A DNA stretch of 64,000 nt from Pacificimonas flava (lineage in GTDB: Bacteria > Pseudomonadota > Alphaproteobacteria > Sphingomonadales > Sphingomonadaceae), in the NCBI RefSeq assembly GCF_000342165.1, contig NZ_AMRV01000001.1:534344-598343 (forward strand). The letters are read 5' to 3'. Positions within the stretch are counted from its first letter, which is position 1, and the number at the start of each line of letters is the position of its first letter. Made by a program: the position numbers and the translations under genes. The notes beneath the pieces were generated by a model that saw nothing but the letters and a program-made list of their open reading frames with translations, searched no databases and was not told the DNA's origin. Below, one piece after another: positions 8,401 through 20,226 of this stretch.

Positions 8401-11400
8401 TTATGCGGAAAGCGATACGCTTGCAACGCCGTGCACACCGCCTGCCTGGTGCGCAAGCTCGGAGTCGACGGCGACGTTCTCGCCGAGATCGAGAACCGCG
8501 ACTCCGCCCGACAACAGACGAATGTGAAGCGTTACGCAGCCCTGGCCGGGCGCAGCCTCGAAGAGGGTCTTCAGCGGTTGGAGAGCGCTCTCTTCGGCGG
8601 TGATCGCCAACCGCGCCCGTCCGCCGGCTGCGAGATCCTTCAATTTCAGAACGCCGCGCGCCGAGACTCGCGGTGTATCCTCTCCGGGCGACCAGCGCAG
8701 TTCAGCCGACAGCAGCATGGGTTCGCCCTCCGATGCGGCCTCCTGAATCGATTCCTGCACTTCCGAGTCGAACGCGCTGACCATGAATTGCCCGGTCTCG
8801 TCCGACATGGTGGCGAGCAGATATTTGTCGCCGCCCTTCTGCGGGGTCTGCCAGCGCATTCCTTCCACAAGGGCACCAAGCGTGACCTGTTCGCGTCCGC
8901 CACCCGGCGGGCCGCCAAGCTCGCAGCACCGGGCGAAACTCCTTGCGCCGCGCGCATCCAGGACATGCTGCCATGCGCTGAGCGGATGCGAGGCGAAATA
9001 GAAGCCGAACGCATCGCGCTCTCCCGCCATGATGTCGGCAAGGCTCCAGCGTTCCACATTGGTGGCCCGCATCAGGGAAATCTCTCCGCCCCCCGCACCG
9101 CCACCGCCGAACAGCGCACCTTGCTGCGTGATGCGCGCCTCCGCAGCGGCCGCGGCCGCCGCCAGGATCGAACCGGCCATCGCATGCACCGCGGCGCGGT
9201 TCGCCTCCAGCGCGTCAAAGGCGCCGGCGCTCGCCAGCGTTTCGATCTGCCGCTTGTTCAGAAGCTTGGGATCCACGCGATTGGCAAAGTCGCTAAGCGA
9301 TTTGTAGGGACCAGCCTTCTCGCGTTCTTCCGCGACGCCCTGCATCGCCTTCGTCCCCACGCCCTTCAACGCGGCGAGCGCATAACGGACGGCCTTCCCA
9401 TCCTCCGTCCGCTCGACGGTGAATTTCTCCGTGGAGGCGTTGATGTCGGGCGGCAGGCAGGCGATGCCCGATTTTCTCGCATCCTCAAGGAACATGCCGA
9501 GCTTGTCGGTCAGCGACATGTCGAACTGCATGGATGCGGCATAGAATTCGGTCGGGTAATGCGCCTTCAGCCAGGCGGTCTGATAGGCGACGAGCGCATA
9601 GGCCGCAGCATGGGATTTGTTGAAGCCATAGCCCGCGAATTTCGCCACGAGTTCGAAGATATGGTCCGCCTGCCCGGGATCGACGCCTTGCTCCGCAGCG
9701 CCCGTCATGAAGCGCTCCTTCTGCTTGGCCATCTCCTCGGGCTTTTTCTTACCCATGGCACGGCGCAGCAGATCGGCTTCACCCAAGGAGTAACCGGCAA
9801 GCTCCTGCGCGATCTGCATCACCTGTTCCTGATAGATGATGACCCCGTAGGTCTCCGTCAGATATTGTTCGAGACGCGGGTGCAGATAGTCCGGTTTTTC
9901 CTGCCCGTGCTTCCGGCGCGCGTAAGAGGGTATGTTGTCCATCGGGCCGGGCCGATAGAGCGACACCAGTGCGATGATGTCGCCGAACTTGTCGGGCTTC
10001 ACCAGCGACAGGGTGCGGCGCATCCCCTCCGATTCCAGCTGGAAGACGCCCGCCGTGTCGCCCCGCGCCATCAGCGCATAGGTGTCCGGATCGTCCCAGG
10101 GGATGGCCGACATGTCGGGCGCCGCGCCTTCGGTCTCTTCAATCAGTTCCAGTGCGCGCTGAATGACCGAGAGGGTCTTCAGACCGAGGAAGTCGAACTT
10201 TACGAGACCTGCCTGCTCCACCCACTTCATGTCGAACTGCGTGACCGGCATGTCAGAACGCGGATCGCGGTAGAGCGGCACAAGCTGCGACAGCGGACGG
10301 TCGCCGATCACGACGCCGGCGGCGTGGGTGGAGCTGTGCCGCGGCATCCCCTCCAGTTTCAGCGCCAGCGTGATCAGGTGATCGACATCCTTGTCACGCG
10401 TCCGCTCCCGCCGCAGATCGACGTTTTCCTGTAGTGCGGTCGACAAATCCTGTGGATTGGCGGGATTGTTGTCGATCATTTTCGCCAGCCGGTCGATCTG
10501 ACCGTAGGGCATCTGCAACACGCGGCCGACGTCCTTCAGCACCGCACGCGCCTTCAGCTTGCCGAAGGTGATGATCTGCGCGACCTGATCGCGGCCATAG
10601 CGCTGCTGCACATAGCGAATGACTTCTCCGCGCCGCGTTTCGCAGAAGTCGATGTCGAAGTCGGGCATCGACACGCGTTCCGGGTTCAGGAACCGCTCGA
10701 ACAGCAGGCCGAGCTGAATGGGATCGAGGTCGGTGATCGTCAACGACCAGGCCACGACCGACCCGGCGCCCGAACCGCGCCCCGGTCCGACGGGGATGTC
10801 GTTCTCCTTTGCCCACTTGATGAAATCCGCAACGATCAGGAAGTAGCCCGGAAATCCCATCGTCTCGATGATGCCGAGTTCGTAGTCGAGCCGCTGGAAG
10901 TATGCCTCCCGGTCGGCATCCGGCAATCGCTCCAGACGTCTTTTCAGGCCCGCGCGTGCCTGCTCGCGCAGCGCCGCCGCCTCTCCCTCGAGGTCGCCCG
11001 CCAGGCTTGGCAGGATCGGCTTGCGCTGCGGCGCCATGACAGCGCATCGCTGCGCGACGATCGCGGTGTTGTCGATCGCTTCGGGCAGGTCGGCGAAGGC
11101 CCTGCGCATCTCCGCCTCCGGCTTCAGCCAGCATTCCGCATTGGTGCGACGCCGGTCCTTGATGTCGATGTAGGTGGATCCCGCAATGCAAAGCATGGCG
11201 TCGTGGGCGGAGGCGAATTCGCGCTCGGGGAAACAAGCGGGGTTTGTGGCGACGATGGGCAGACCGCGCGCTTCCGCCCGATCGAGCAGCCCTTTTTCCG
11301 ATGCCGCCTCTACGGGATCGCCGGTGCGGCAGATTTCCAGATACAGCCGCTCAGGGAACAACGCGGCGAGCTCGTCCAGATAGGCATCGGCGGCGGCGCC

Positions 11401-11856
11401 CTGCTGTTCGGCGATCAACTGCGCAAGCGCACCCTCAGCGCCGGCCGTCAGACAGATAAGGCCGTCTGTCCGGTCCTCCATCCGGTCGAAATCAATATGC
11501 GCGACTTCGGTGGGGTCGCTTGAGAGATGCGCCTCGGAAACAAGGTGGATCAGATTGGCGTAGCCCGTCTCGTCCTGCGCCAGAAGAACCAGCCAGTCCA
11601 GAATAGGACGCCCGCCGACCGCGCGGCCGCCGGGCCGTTCCACCGCCACCATCGCGCCGATAATCGGTTGAACGCCCTTTGCGGACAGGACCGCCGAATA
11701 TTCCATGGCCGCGAACAGCACGGACCGGTCCACCAGAGCGGCGGCCGGAACTCCTTGCTTTTCACAGATCGCCGCAATCTGGGCAGGGTGAACTGCCCCC
11801 TCCAGCATCGAATAGGACGATTGGATGCGCAGCGGAACGTACGGCAGATTTGGCAT
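8401..11856 (-). CDS. dnaE: DNA polymerase III alpha subunit
   Basis: The 1151-aa replicative polymerase. The N-terminal PHP domain begins YVPLRIQSSYSMLEG; the metal-binding His found at this place in many bacteria is absent, as is common in alphaproteobacterial DnaE. The palm domain carries PDFDIDFCETRRGEV near residue 400 with the first two catalytic aspartates. Helix-hairpin-helix and OB-fold segments follow toward the C-terminus. The ATG at 11856 gives the family's standard N-terminus. It is transcribed away from the small gene at 12142, with about 285 bp between the two starts. Confidence 0.97.
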   Translation of the reverse strand: MPNLPYVPLRIQSSYSMLEGAVHPAQIAAICEKQGVPAAALVDRSVLFAAMEYSAVLSAKGVQPIIGAMVAVERPGGRAVGGRPILDWLVLLAQDETGYANLIHLVSEAHLSSDPTEVAHIDFDRMEDRTDGLICLTAGAEGALAQLIAEQQGAAADAYLDELAALFPERLYLEICRTGDPVEAASEKGLLDRAEARGLPIVATNPACFPEREFASAHDAMLCIAGSTYIDIKDRRRTNAECWLKPEAEMRRAFADLPEAIDNTAIVAQRCAVMAPQRKPILPSLAGDLEGEAAALREQARAGLKRRLERLPDADREAYFQRLDYELGIIETMGFPGYFLIVADFIKWAKENDIPVGPGRGSGAGSVVAWSLTITDLDPIQLGLLFERFLNPERVSMPDFDIDFCETRRGEVIRYVQQRYGRDQVAQIITFGKLKARAVLKDVGRVLQMPYGQIDRLAKMIDNNPANPQDLSTALQENVDLRRERTRDKDVDHLITLALKLEGMPRHSSTHAAGVVIGDRPLSQLVPLYRDPRSDMPVTQFDMKWVEQAGLVKFDFLGLKTLSVIQRALELIEETEGAAPDMSAIPWDDPDTYALMARGDTAGVFQLESEGMRRTLSLVKPDKFGDIIALVSLYRPGPMDNIPSYARRKHGQEKPDYLHPRLEQYLTETYGVIIYQEQVMQIAQELAGYSLGEADLLRRAMGKKKPEEMAKQKERFMTGAAEQGVDPGQADHIFELVAKFAGYGFNKSHAAAYALVAYQTAWLKAHYPTEFYAASMQFDMSLTDKLGMFLEDARKSGIACLPPDINASTEKFTVERTEDGKAVRYALAALKGVGTKAMQGVAEEREKAGPYKSLSDFANRVDPKLLNKRQIETLASAGAFDALEANRAAVHAMAGSILAAAAAAAEARITQQGALFGGGGAGGGEISLMRATNVERWSLADIMAGERDAFGFYFASHPLSAWQHVLDARGARSFARCCELGGPPGGGREQVTLGALVEGMRWQTPQKGGDKYLLATMSDETGQFMVSAFDSEVQESIQEAASEGEPMLLSAELRWSPGEDTPRVSARGVLKLKDLAAGGRARLAITAEESALQPLKTLFEAAPGQGCVTLHIRLLSGGVAVLDLGENVAVDSELAHQAGGVHGVASVSLSA

Positions 11857-12141
11857 CCGGCGATGCTATCCGTTCTGACGCGTCATTTCAGCCGATTCGA
11901 TGCGCAGCTTCTGCCGCTCTCGGCCCGCAAAAGCCATTCGGGCGGCAGGATCGCTTATGAAGGATATACCACATATGTCACCCTGTATTCGATAAAGCGT
12001 TTCAATTGCCTGACCAGTAGAATGCTGAGCGCTGCTCGTCTGTTCTGAATATTCGGATCATCGCAATTCAGGTGGCGCAAAATCTCGTCGTCGCCACATT
12101 GGTGGTCCTGAACGCAAACAAGAGTAATTGGAGTAACTGTT

Positions 12142-12432
12142 ATGCGTACCAAACTGATCACCGCCGCAATTATGGCAGGCAGCATGTTCGCGGGTCATGC
12201 CGCAATCGCGCAGGACATGCCGGCAGATCCGATGAACGACCCGGCCTCGCAGCCGACAGAACCGATGACGGACCCGTCCATGGCACCGGCGCCGGACACC
12301 ATGACGGATACTCCGGCAGCCAATCTTGATACGGACGGCGACGGTGTTGCCGATGCCTGGGACACCAACGGCGACGGGCAGCCTGACGCCTGGGACAAGG
12401 ACGGCGACGGACAGCCCGATCCGCGGCTCTAA
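12142..12432 (+). CDS. Small exported protein with Asp-rich calcium-type repeats
   Basis: A 96-aa protein with a signal peptide (MRTKLITAAIMAGSMFAGHA, cleavage expected after IAQ or nearby). A Pro/Met/Asp-rich linker follows, and then three 11-residue repeats of the form DxDGDGxxDAW at about 63-96. Such DxDxDG loops resemble thrombospondin type 3 and dockerin-like calcium sites, so Ca2+ binding in the periplasm is likely, but this is inference from the motif. GGAGTAA lies before the ATG. Two hairpins, the second with eight Ts, follow the gene, so it is probably a single-gene transcript. Confidence 0.75.
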   Translation: MRTKLITAAIMAGSMFAGHAAIAQDMPADPMNDPASQPTEPMTDPSMAPAPDTMTDTPAANLDTDGDGVADAWDTNGDGQPDAWDKDGDGQPDPRL

Positions 12433-12438
12433 ACTTTA

Positions 12439-12472
12439 CGGCGGACCTCGCTAAACAAGGTGAGGTCCGCCG
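12439..12472 (+). terminator. GC-rich hairpin after the calcium-motif protein gene
   Basis: CGGCGGACCTC (12439-12449) and GAGGTCCGCCG (12462-12472) pair perfectly over 11 bp with a 12-nt loop, 7 bp after the stop codon. No U-run follows; it probably works together with the terminator at 12495-12537. Confidence 0.5.
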
Positions 12473-12494
12473 ATTATAATCAAAAGCACCAACT

Positions 12495-12537
12495 GGACTG
12501 CCGGCCCCTGCCCCCGCTCCCGGCAGTCCTTTTTTTT
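12495..12537 (+). terminator. Rho-independent terminator
   Basis: GGACTGCCGG (12495-12504) and CCGGCAGTCC (12520-12529) form a perfect 10-bp stem followed directly by eight Ts (12530-12537). It ends transcription of the 12142-12432 gene and separates it from the convergent lolD. Confidence 0.9.
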
Positions 12538-12568
12538 CGACCTCCGTTCTACTGACAGTCCCCGCCCC

Positions 12569-13258
12569 TCAGGACAGTTCAGCCAGTCTGCCCTCGTGCA
12601 GTTCCACCACGCGGTCCATCTGGCCGGCGAGGGCGCGGTTGTGCGTCGCAATGAGCGCAGACGATCCATGACCGCGAACGACCCGCAGGAACTCCCCCAG
12701 CACACGTGCCGAGGTGGCCTCATCGAGATTGCCGGTCGGCTCGTCGGCAAGGACCAGGACCGGTCTGTTCGCAAGGGCGCGGGCAACCGCCACACGCTGC
12801 TGCTCACCGCCGGAAAGCTGGCTGGGCCGGTGCTCCAGCCGCTGCCCCAGCCCAAGCTCCGTCAGCAGCTCTGTGGCGTGGGACACCGCCTTCTCACGCG
12901 GCTGGTTGGCGATGAGTTGCGGCATGACCACATTCTCAATCGCGTTGAAATCCGGCAGCAGATGGTGAAATTGATAGACGAAGCCCAACTGGTCACGGCG
13001 AACCTGCGTCCGCATGGCGGCATCGGCCTTCTCGACAGCCTGTCCGGCAATGCGGATCGAGCCTTCGAATCCGCCCTCCAGCAGGCCGATGGCCTGCAAC
13101 ATCGTCGACTTGCCCGATCCCGAGGGGCCCAGAAGCGCAACGATTTCGCCTGCGGCCACGGATAGATCGACGCCCCGCAACACCTCGATGGTCACGTCGC
13201 CCTGGCGAAAATTCCGCGAGAGGCCGGTCACTTCCAGTACGTTCGTCGCGTCATTCAT
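12569..13258 (-). CDS. lolD: Lipoprotein-releasing ABC transporter, ATP-binding subunit LolD
   Basis: A 229-aa ABC ATPase with Walker [10 protein letters not shown] near residue 44, signature [15 protein letters not shown] near 148 and Walker [14 protein letters not shown] near 168. The length and the LolD-like [14 protein letters not shown]-loop fit the ATPase that powers release of outer-membrane lipoproteins from the inner membrane to LolA. It overlaps the upstream lolC/E gene by 8 bp, the usual partner order. Confidence 0.93.
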   Translation of the reverse strand: MNDATNVLEVTGLSRNFRQGDVTIEVLRGVDLSVAAGEIVALLGPSGSGKSTMLQAIGLLEGGFEGSIRIAGQAVEKADAAMRTQVRRDQLGFVYQFHHLLPDFNAIENVVMPQLIANQPREKAVSHATELLTELGLGQRLEHRPSQLSGGEQQRVAVARALANRPVLVLADEPTGNLDEATSARVLGEFLRVVRGHGSSALIATHNRALAGQMDRVVELHEGRLAELS

Positions 13259-14498
13259 AGCGTAGCACCTCGACCGGATCGGTACTTGCCGCCTTCCAGG
13301 CGGGGTACAGGGTCGCGAGGAAGCTGAGAATGAGCGCGACCAGAACGATGATCGTCACTTCCAGCGGATTCGTCTGTGCCGGCAACTTTGTCAGGTAGCG
13401 GATAGAGGGGTCCCAAAGCTCGACGCCGGTCATCGCGCTGATGCCCTCCACCACATTCTGCCGGAAATACAGGAAGGTGAAGCCGAGTATGAGGCCCAGA
13501 ACGATGCCTGCCGCGCCAATCAGGGTGCCGACGCTGACGAAGATGCGCATCATCGCCGCGCGGGACGCGCCCATCGTGCGCAAAATCGCGATATCCTTCG
13601 TCTTGGCGCGCACCAGCATGATCAGACTCGTCAGGATGTTGAAGCAGGCAACGAGGATGATGAAGCCGACGACCACGAACATGACGGTTCGTTCGACGCT
13701 GAGCGCCTGAAACAGCACGCCGTTCATCTGCCGCCAGTCCACCAATACGCCCCGCCCCCGGATCATCGGCGGCACGGGCGAAAGGATTTCACCGACCCGG
13801 TCCGCATTCACCGTCTTGATGGTGATCAGGCCGATATCGTGCCCCATACTGAGATAGGTTTGCGCGTTCGCCAACGGCATCAACACGAAGGTCTTGTCAT
13901 ATTCGAAGATGCCGATTTCCATGATGGCATCCACGCGGTACGGTACGATACGCGGCGTCGTCCCGAAGGGCGTGACCCGCCCCTCCGGCGAAATCAGCGA
14001 AATGGTGTCGCCAAGATTGATGCCCATGGTCTCCGCCAGGCGGGACCCGATCGCGACGGAGTTCTCTCCTTCGAAAACCGCCTCGAAACTTCCGGCGATG
14101 GCGCTGCCGGCAAGCTGTTCCTGCCCCATCAGATCCCGGTATCGCATCCCGCGCAGCAGCACGCCCTCTGCCCGGTTCCGGTGACTGGCAAGAAGCGGCT
14201 GTTCGATGATGGGCGCGGCCGACGTCACGCCGGGCAGGCTCTCGATATCCTCGATCAGCGGCTGCCAGTCCGGCAGGCGGCCGGCATAACCCTGGACGAC
14301 GGCATCGCCGTTCAGGCTGTTGATCGAACCGAAAAGCTCGGCGCGAAACCCGTTCATGACCGACATGACCGCGATCAGGGCCGCGACACCAAGCGCCACC
14401 GCGATGAGGGAGATGGTGGCGACGAGAAAGATGAATCCCTCGCTGCGACCGGGCATCAGATAGCGCCGGGCGATAATCCGTTCATAAGCGGTCAGCAT
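13251..14498 (-). CDS. Lipoprotein-releasing ABC transporter permease (LolC/LolE type)
   Basis: A 415-aa membrane protein starting [20 protein letters not shown]; the frame extends 10 codons upstream but this ATG gives the family start. There is one membrane segment near 25-50, a large periplasmic MacB-like domain, and three C-terminal membrane segments after [20 protein letters not shown], ending in the FtsX-type DPVEVLRYE tail. Alphaproteobacteria usually have one LolC/E gene (LolF-like) instead of two, so no LolC or LolE symbol is assigned. It is cotranscribed with lolD. Confidence 0.9.
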   Translation of the reverse strand: MLTAYERIIARRYLMPGRSEGFIFLVATISLIAVALGVAALIAVMSVMNGFRAELFGSINSLNGDAVVQGYAGRLPDWQPLIEDIESLPGVTSAAPIIEQPLLASHRNRAEGVLLRGMRYRDLMGQEQLAGSAIAGSFEAVFEGENSVAIGSRLAETMGINLGDTISLISPEGRVTPFGTTPRIVPYRVDAIMEIGIFEYDKTFVLMPLANAQTYLSMGHDIGLITIKTVNADRVGEILSPVPPMIRGRGVLVDWRQMNGVLFQALSVERTVMFVVVGFIILVACFNILTSLIMLVRAKTKDIAILRTMGASRAAMMRIFVSVGTLIGAAGIVLGLILGFTFLYFRQNVVEGISAMTGVELWDPSIRYLTKLPAQTNPLEVTIIVLVALILSFLATLYPAWKAASTDPVEVLRYE

Positions 14499-14574
14499 GA
14501 CCGGATATACCCGCCCCAACCGGCGCATCCCCCGTCAGCCGGACATTCGAAATCGGTGCAGCGCGGCACGAGGG

Positions 14575-15864
14575 TCAGCCCGCCACCTTTTCAAGCGCAT
14601 CCTCGAGCGAGAGGTCAGTGCGTTCGCCCGTTCTACGGTTCTTCACCTCGACCGTTCCGGCACTGACGCCCTTTGGTCCAACGATCAGTTGCCAGGGCAA
14701 ACCGATCAGGTCCATGCCCGCAAACTTCGCGCCCCCGCGCTCGTCACGGTCGTCATAGAGCACCTCGACGCCCGCATTCGTCAGGCGTTCGTAGATGGTA
14801 TCGCAGAGGCTGTCGCAGCCCGCATCACCCTGCCGCAGATTGATGATCCCGACGCGGTACGGCGCGATCTGCTCGGGCCAGACGATGCCGCTCTCATCGT
14901 GACAGGCTTCGATGACGGCCCCCATCAGACGCGAAACGCCAACACCATAGCTGCCCATCAGGGGGTGCACCTGCGTGCCGTCCCGGCCCTGAACGGTAAA
15001 GCCCATGCTCTGCGTGTATTTCGTTCCGAAGGCGAAGATATGTCCGACCTCTATGCCCCGCCGCTTCAGAAGGCGCTCCTGGGGCACAGGACAATCCATG
15101 ACCTTCTCGTGCTCTTCCTCCTCCATCGCATAGGTGGCGGACAGCTTTGCGACGGCATCCGGGTCGTCGATCGAAATGTCTTCCAAGGCCGCATCATAGA
15201 AGATGGCGCTTTCACCCGTATCCGCCAGAACATGGAATTCGTGGCTGAGGTCACCGCCGATGGGGCCGGAGGGTGCGCGGACGGGAACCGCCTTCAGACC
15301 CAGCGCGGCGAATGTCCGCAAATAGGCCTGGAATTGCTTGTTGTACGACACCCGCATGCCGTCCTCGTCCAGGTCGAAGCTGTAGGCATCCTTCATCAGG
15401 AATTCACGCCCGCGCATCACACCAAAGCGAGGGCGACGTTCGTCGCGGAACTTCCACTGAATGTGATAGAACATTTTCGGAAGGTCGCGGTAACTCGTCG
15501 CCGAGGACAGGAACAGATCCGTCAGCATTTCCTCGTTGGTCGGGCCGTAGAGCATGTCCCGTCCGTGCCGATCCTGCAGCCGCAACATCTCTGGGCCGTA
15601 GGCGTCGTAGCGGCCGCTCTTGCGCCACAGGTCTGCGGCCTGAACGGTGGGCATCAGCAGTTCGGCCGCGCCGGCCCGGTCCTGTTCAGCCCTGACGATA
15701 TTCTCGATCTTCTGCAGCACCCGGAAGCCCAGCGGCAGCCACGCATAAATGCCGGCCGCCGTCTGACGCACCAGGCCGGCACGCAGCATCAGCTGGTGCG
15801 AAACGATCTGTGCTTCGGACGGGTTTTCCTTGAGAACCGGAACAAAGGTCTGGGTCATACGCAT
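14575..15864 (-). CDS. proS: Prolyl-tRNA synthetase (short alphaproteobacterial type)
   Basis: A 429-aa class II synthetase that charges tRNA-Pro. Motif 2 ([21 protein letters not shown]), the TNEE loop ([11 protein letters not shown]) and motif 3 ([13 protein letters not shown]) are visible, with an anticodon-binding domain at the C-terminus. It lacks most of the roughly 180-residue INS editing domain found in E. coli ProS, so Ala-tRNA-Pro editing would need a separate protein. The start MRMTQTF is chosen; a second Met two codons on is possible and no clear ribosome binding site decides. lolC/E and lolD follow 76 bp downstream. Confidence 0.95.
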   Translation of the reverse strand: MRMTQTFVPVLKENPSEAQIVSHQLMLRAGLVRQTAAGIYAWLPLGFRVLQKIENIVRAEQDRAGAAELLMPTVQAADLWRKSGRYDAYGPEMLRLQDRHGRDMLYGPTNEEMLTDLFLSSATSYRDLPKMFYHIQWKFRDERRPRFGVMRGREFLMKDAYSFDLDEDGMRVSYNKQFQAYLRTFAALGLKAVPVRAPSGPIGGDLSHEFHVLADTGESAIFYDAALEDISIDDPDAVAKLSATYAMEEEEHEKVMDCPVPQERLLKRRGIEVGHIFAFGTKYTQSMGFTVQGRDGTQVHPLMGSYGVGVSRLMGAVIEACHDESGIVWPEQIAPYRVGIINLRQGDAGCDSLCDTIYERLTNAGVEVLYDDRDERGGAKFAGMDLIGLPWQLIVGPKGVSAGTVEVKNRRTGERTDLSLEDALEKVAG

Positions 15865-16009
15865 GGGCAGCGCTGTTAGCAGAGCCGCGCGGCGGCGCAA
15901 GAAAAGGCGCGCGCGAAACGACAGATTGTTCGCGGCCGCTTATCCCTTGCAGGCCAGCTTCTTCCGGCTTGCTCTTTCCGGCGCGCGTTCGTCCGCTATA
16001 GTTTCGCCC

Positions 16010-17056
16010 ATGTTCGACCGACGTACCGCGCTGGCGGGCCTTGCGGCCGCTGCCCTTCCCCTCGCTCCAGCGACTGGCCAGTTACGCAACCCCTCGCCGC
16101 CCACCGCCACCAGGCGCGCCCCCCGACTGCGCCCCGGTGATACGGTTGGGCTTGTCCAGCCGGCCGGCTTCGTCGCGGACGGCTTCGAACTGGATATCGT
16201 CAAGGAGACGATACGCGCGATGGACCTCGTTCCCAAGGCATCGCAGCACCTGGAGGAGCGGCACGGCTATCTGGCGGGAACCGACCGGGAACGTGCCGAA
16301 GACCTGAACCGCATGTATGCCGACGACACGGTCAGGGCGGTCTTCGCTGTCCGGGGCGGCTGGGGATCGGCGAGAATATTGCCGCTCCTCGACTGGAACG
16401 TCATCGCCGCCAATCCGAAGCTGTTGATCGGCTACAGTGACATCACCGCGCTGCACATGGCGTTCCAGCGGCTGGCGGGATTTCCGACAATTCACGGACC
16501 GACCGGCAATGCGAGCTGGCCCGAGAGGAGCTGGGCCCTGTTCCGCGAACTCGCCTTCGAGGGCGCAACGCCGCTGATCGTCAATCCGGATTCGCATGCG
16601 GACCGGCTCGTGCAGACAGCATACCGCACACAGCTCTTTCGGTCCGGCAAGGCCACGGGCCCTCTCCTTGGCGGCAATCTCACCGTGCTGTCTGCCTTGG
16701 TCGGCACGCCCTATCTGCCGGATTTCGCCGGGGCGATCCTGTTCCTGGAAGATGTCGGAGAGGCCCCCTACCGCATCGACCGCATGCTGACGCAGCTTTC
16801 CCTGGCGGGCATCCTGCCGCAGGTGGCGGGCGTCGTCTTCGGGACGTGCAGCGACTGCACCGCCGACAGGGCCTTTGGGGGGTTCACCCTGAACCAGGTT
16901 TTGCAGCAGCACCTCCAGCCCCTCGGCGTGCCGGCCTTTGGCGGCGCCCGTTTCGGACATATCGCCGATCAGGCCAGCCTGCCTGAGGGCGTCCGCGCCG
17001 AAATCGACGCGGACGCGGGTTCCATTCGGATCCTCGAACCCGCTGTTGCCCCGTAG
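16010..17056 (+). CDS. LD-carboxypeptidase (peptidase family S66), exported
   Basis: A 348-aa protein with a twin-arginine-like signal (MFDRRTALAGLAAAALPLAP). The mature part has the S66 catalytic elements: Ser in LLIGYSDITAL, Glu in LFLEDVGEAPYRIDRML, and His in ARFGHIADQ. Members trim the terminal D-Ala of peptidoglycan tetrapeptides (LdcA) or inactivate microcin C-like peptides (MccF). An exported form points to periplasmic murein turnover, but the substrate is not proven. The frame runs 60 codons further up over the divergent proS start, so the Met at 16010 is preferred. It converges on pyrG with 18 bp between the stops. Confidence 0.85.
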   Translation: MFDRRTALAGLAAAALPLAPATGQLRNPSPPTATRRAPRLRPGDTVGLVQPAGFVADGFELDIVKETIRAMDLVPKASQHLEERHGYLAGTDRERAEDLNRMYADDTVRAVFAVRGGWGSARILPLLDWNVIAANPKLLIGYSDITALHMAFQRLAGFPTIHGPTGNASWPERSWALFRELAFEGATPLIVNPDSHADRLVQTAYRTQLFRSGKATGPLLGGNLTVLSALVGTPYLPDFAGAILFLEDVGEAPYRIDRMLTQLSLAGILPQVAGVVFGTCSDCTADRAFGGFTLNQVLQQHLQPLGVPAFGGARFGHIADQASLPEGVRAEIDADAGSIRILEPAVAP

Positions 17057-17074
17057 AAACGTGTAATCTGCTCT

Positions 17075-18751
<1,677 letters not shown>

Positions 18752-18792
18752 CTAAATCGCGGCGATGCCGCTTTTCCCGCCGTTTCGCTCGG

Positions 18793-19239
18793 CTACTCGG
18801 CCACCGGCACGTCGTCGCCGGATGTCGTCTCCGCTGCGCCTTCATCGCGCGTCCCGGGAATGCCGAAAGGCACCTCGTCAAGGGACTGGGTCGGCGTCGT
18901 GAGAGCGGGGTCGGAGGGATCGTCGCCGCCCACCTCGTCGGCCACTTCGGGCGCGGCGGAGGTCGGGTCGTTCGCCAGGGACGTGTCGATCGAGGAGACG
19001 TCCCGGCCCTGCGCCGCCAGAATTGCCATAAGCAGCGAGGTTCCGATGAACAGCGCGGCCAGCCAGCAGGTCGCCTTCGTGAGCAGATTGCCAGCACCGC
19101 GTGCCGTCATTAGCCCGCCCGGTCCCCCGCCCACACCCAGCGCGCCGCCTTCCGACCGCTGCATGAGAATGACCGCGACCAGCCCGATGGCCAGCAGCGT
19201 GTGAACGACGAGAAGAAAGGTGTGAATGGCAGATGACAT
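18793..19239 (-). CDS. secG: Preprotein translocase subunit SecG
   Basis: A 148-aa protein with two membrane segments (about 4-24 and 55-75) joined by the SecG signature VILMQRSEGGALGVGGGPGG. It is an auxiliary part of the SecYEG channel. A long acidic, Thr/Asp-rich C-terminal tail follows, as in other sphingomonads. The start MSSAIHTFLLVV is preferred; an ATG four codons upstream (19251) is in frame and cannot be excluded because neither has a clear ribosome binding site. Confidence 0.92.
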   Translation of the reverse strand: MSSAIHTFLLVVHTLLAIGLVAVILMQRSEGGALGVGGGPGGLMTARGAGNLLTKATCWLAALFIGTSLLMAILAAQGRDVSSIDTSLANDPTSAAPEVADEVGGDDPSDPALTTPTQSLDEVPFGIPGTRDEGAAETTSGDDVPVAE

Positions 19240-19325
19240 AGTCGCGCGCATCTAGGGCCGCCTCATGGCCGAGGCAAGAGCGGCGGGGCAGACGGGCGGC
19301 TCCGGCCCCGTCCGTGCCCGCCTGG

Positions 19326-20114
19326 CTAGGCGGCGCGCACGATCGCGCCGAAGCTGTCCGCATCGAGGCTCGCTCCGCCGACGAGCGCACCGCCGACATT
19401 GCTTGCAGAGAGCAGTTCGGCCGCATTCTCCGGCTTCACCGAGCCGCCATACAGGATCAGTATCGATTCGCCGGCCGCGCCGAATCTTTCGGTGAGCGCC
19501 GAGCGAATGGAATCGTGCATGGCGGCAATATCGGCCGTGGTGGGCGTCCGGCCGGTGCCGATGGCCCAGACCGGTTCGTACGCCACGGCAAGGCCCGCCG
19601 AATCTCCCTGCGGAAGGGATCCCTCGAGCTGTCGGCGAACGACGGCTTCGGCTTCACCGCCATCGCGCTCGGCCTCCGTCTCGCCGACGCATATGATCAC
19701 GGAAAGGCCCGCAGCGCGCGCCGCTTCGGCCTTCCCCCGCACCTCCGCGTCCGTCTCCCCCTGATCCGTACGCCGCTCGGAATGGCCGACGAGCGTGAAT
19801 GTCGCGCCCGCATCGACAAGCATAGGCGCGGACACACAGCCGGTATGCGCCCCCTTCTCTGCGGAATGACAGTCCTCTCCGCCGACCGAAAGCCGGGAAT
19901 CGTCAGCCATCTGCGCCGCAGGAAAGATCAAGGTGTGCGGTACGGCCAGCGCCACCCCGACATCGTCCCCGGCGGTGTCCGCAAGCGTCATGATCCGGCC
20001 AATCGTGCCAAGGTCGCGGCTCGTTCCATGCATCTTCCAATTGCCGGCGATGAGACACCGGCCGAGAAAGGGGGATCGGGCGGCGTCGGTCGTAACGGTC
20101 CTGTCGTCTGGCAT
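19326..20114 (-). CDS. tpiA: Triosephosphate isomerase
   Basis: A 262-aa TIM-barrel enzyme linking dihydroxyacetone phosphate and glyceraldehyde 3-phosphate. The active-site residues are in place: Lys27 in AGNWKMH, His111 in LVGHSERR, and Glu180 in AYEPVWAIGTG. The phosphate-binding loop ILYGGSVKPEN is also present. The N-terminus is about 15 residues longer than usual. First gene of the tpiA-secG-pyrG run; ppiD is divergent, 112 bp away. Confidence 0.97.
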   Translation of the reverse strand: MPDDRTVTTDAARSPFLGRCLIAGNWKMHGTSRDLGTIGRIMTLADTAGDDVGVALAVPHTLIFPAAQMADDSRLSVGGEDCHSAEKGAHTGCVSAPMLVDAGATFTLVGHSERRTDQGETDAEVRGKAEAARAAGLSVIICVGETEAERDGGEAEAVVRRQLEGSLPQGDSAGLAVAYEPVWAIGTGRTPTTADIAAMHDSIRSALTERFGAAGESILILYGGSVKPENAAELLSASNVGGALVGGASLDADSFGAIVRAA

Positions 20115-20226
20115 GGCGGTCGTCCCTCGCTACTCGTCTTGCTCATGAGTATCGGCGCTCTATAAGCCGCACGTTCGAACCGACAACCATTCCGAATAAT
20201 CCGCAACGCGAAAGAAACATGCGTCC

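Noticed and set aside
8344..10434. 696-codon plus-strand ORF opposite dnaE
   Set aside because: Antisense shadow of dnaE, common in GC-rich genomes.
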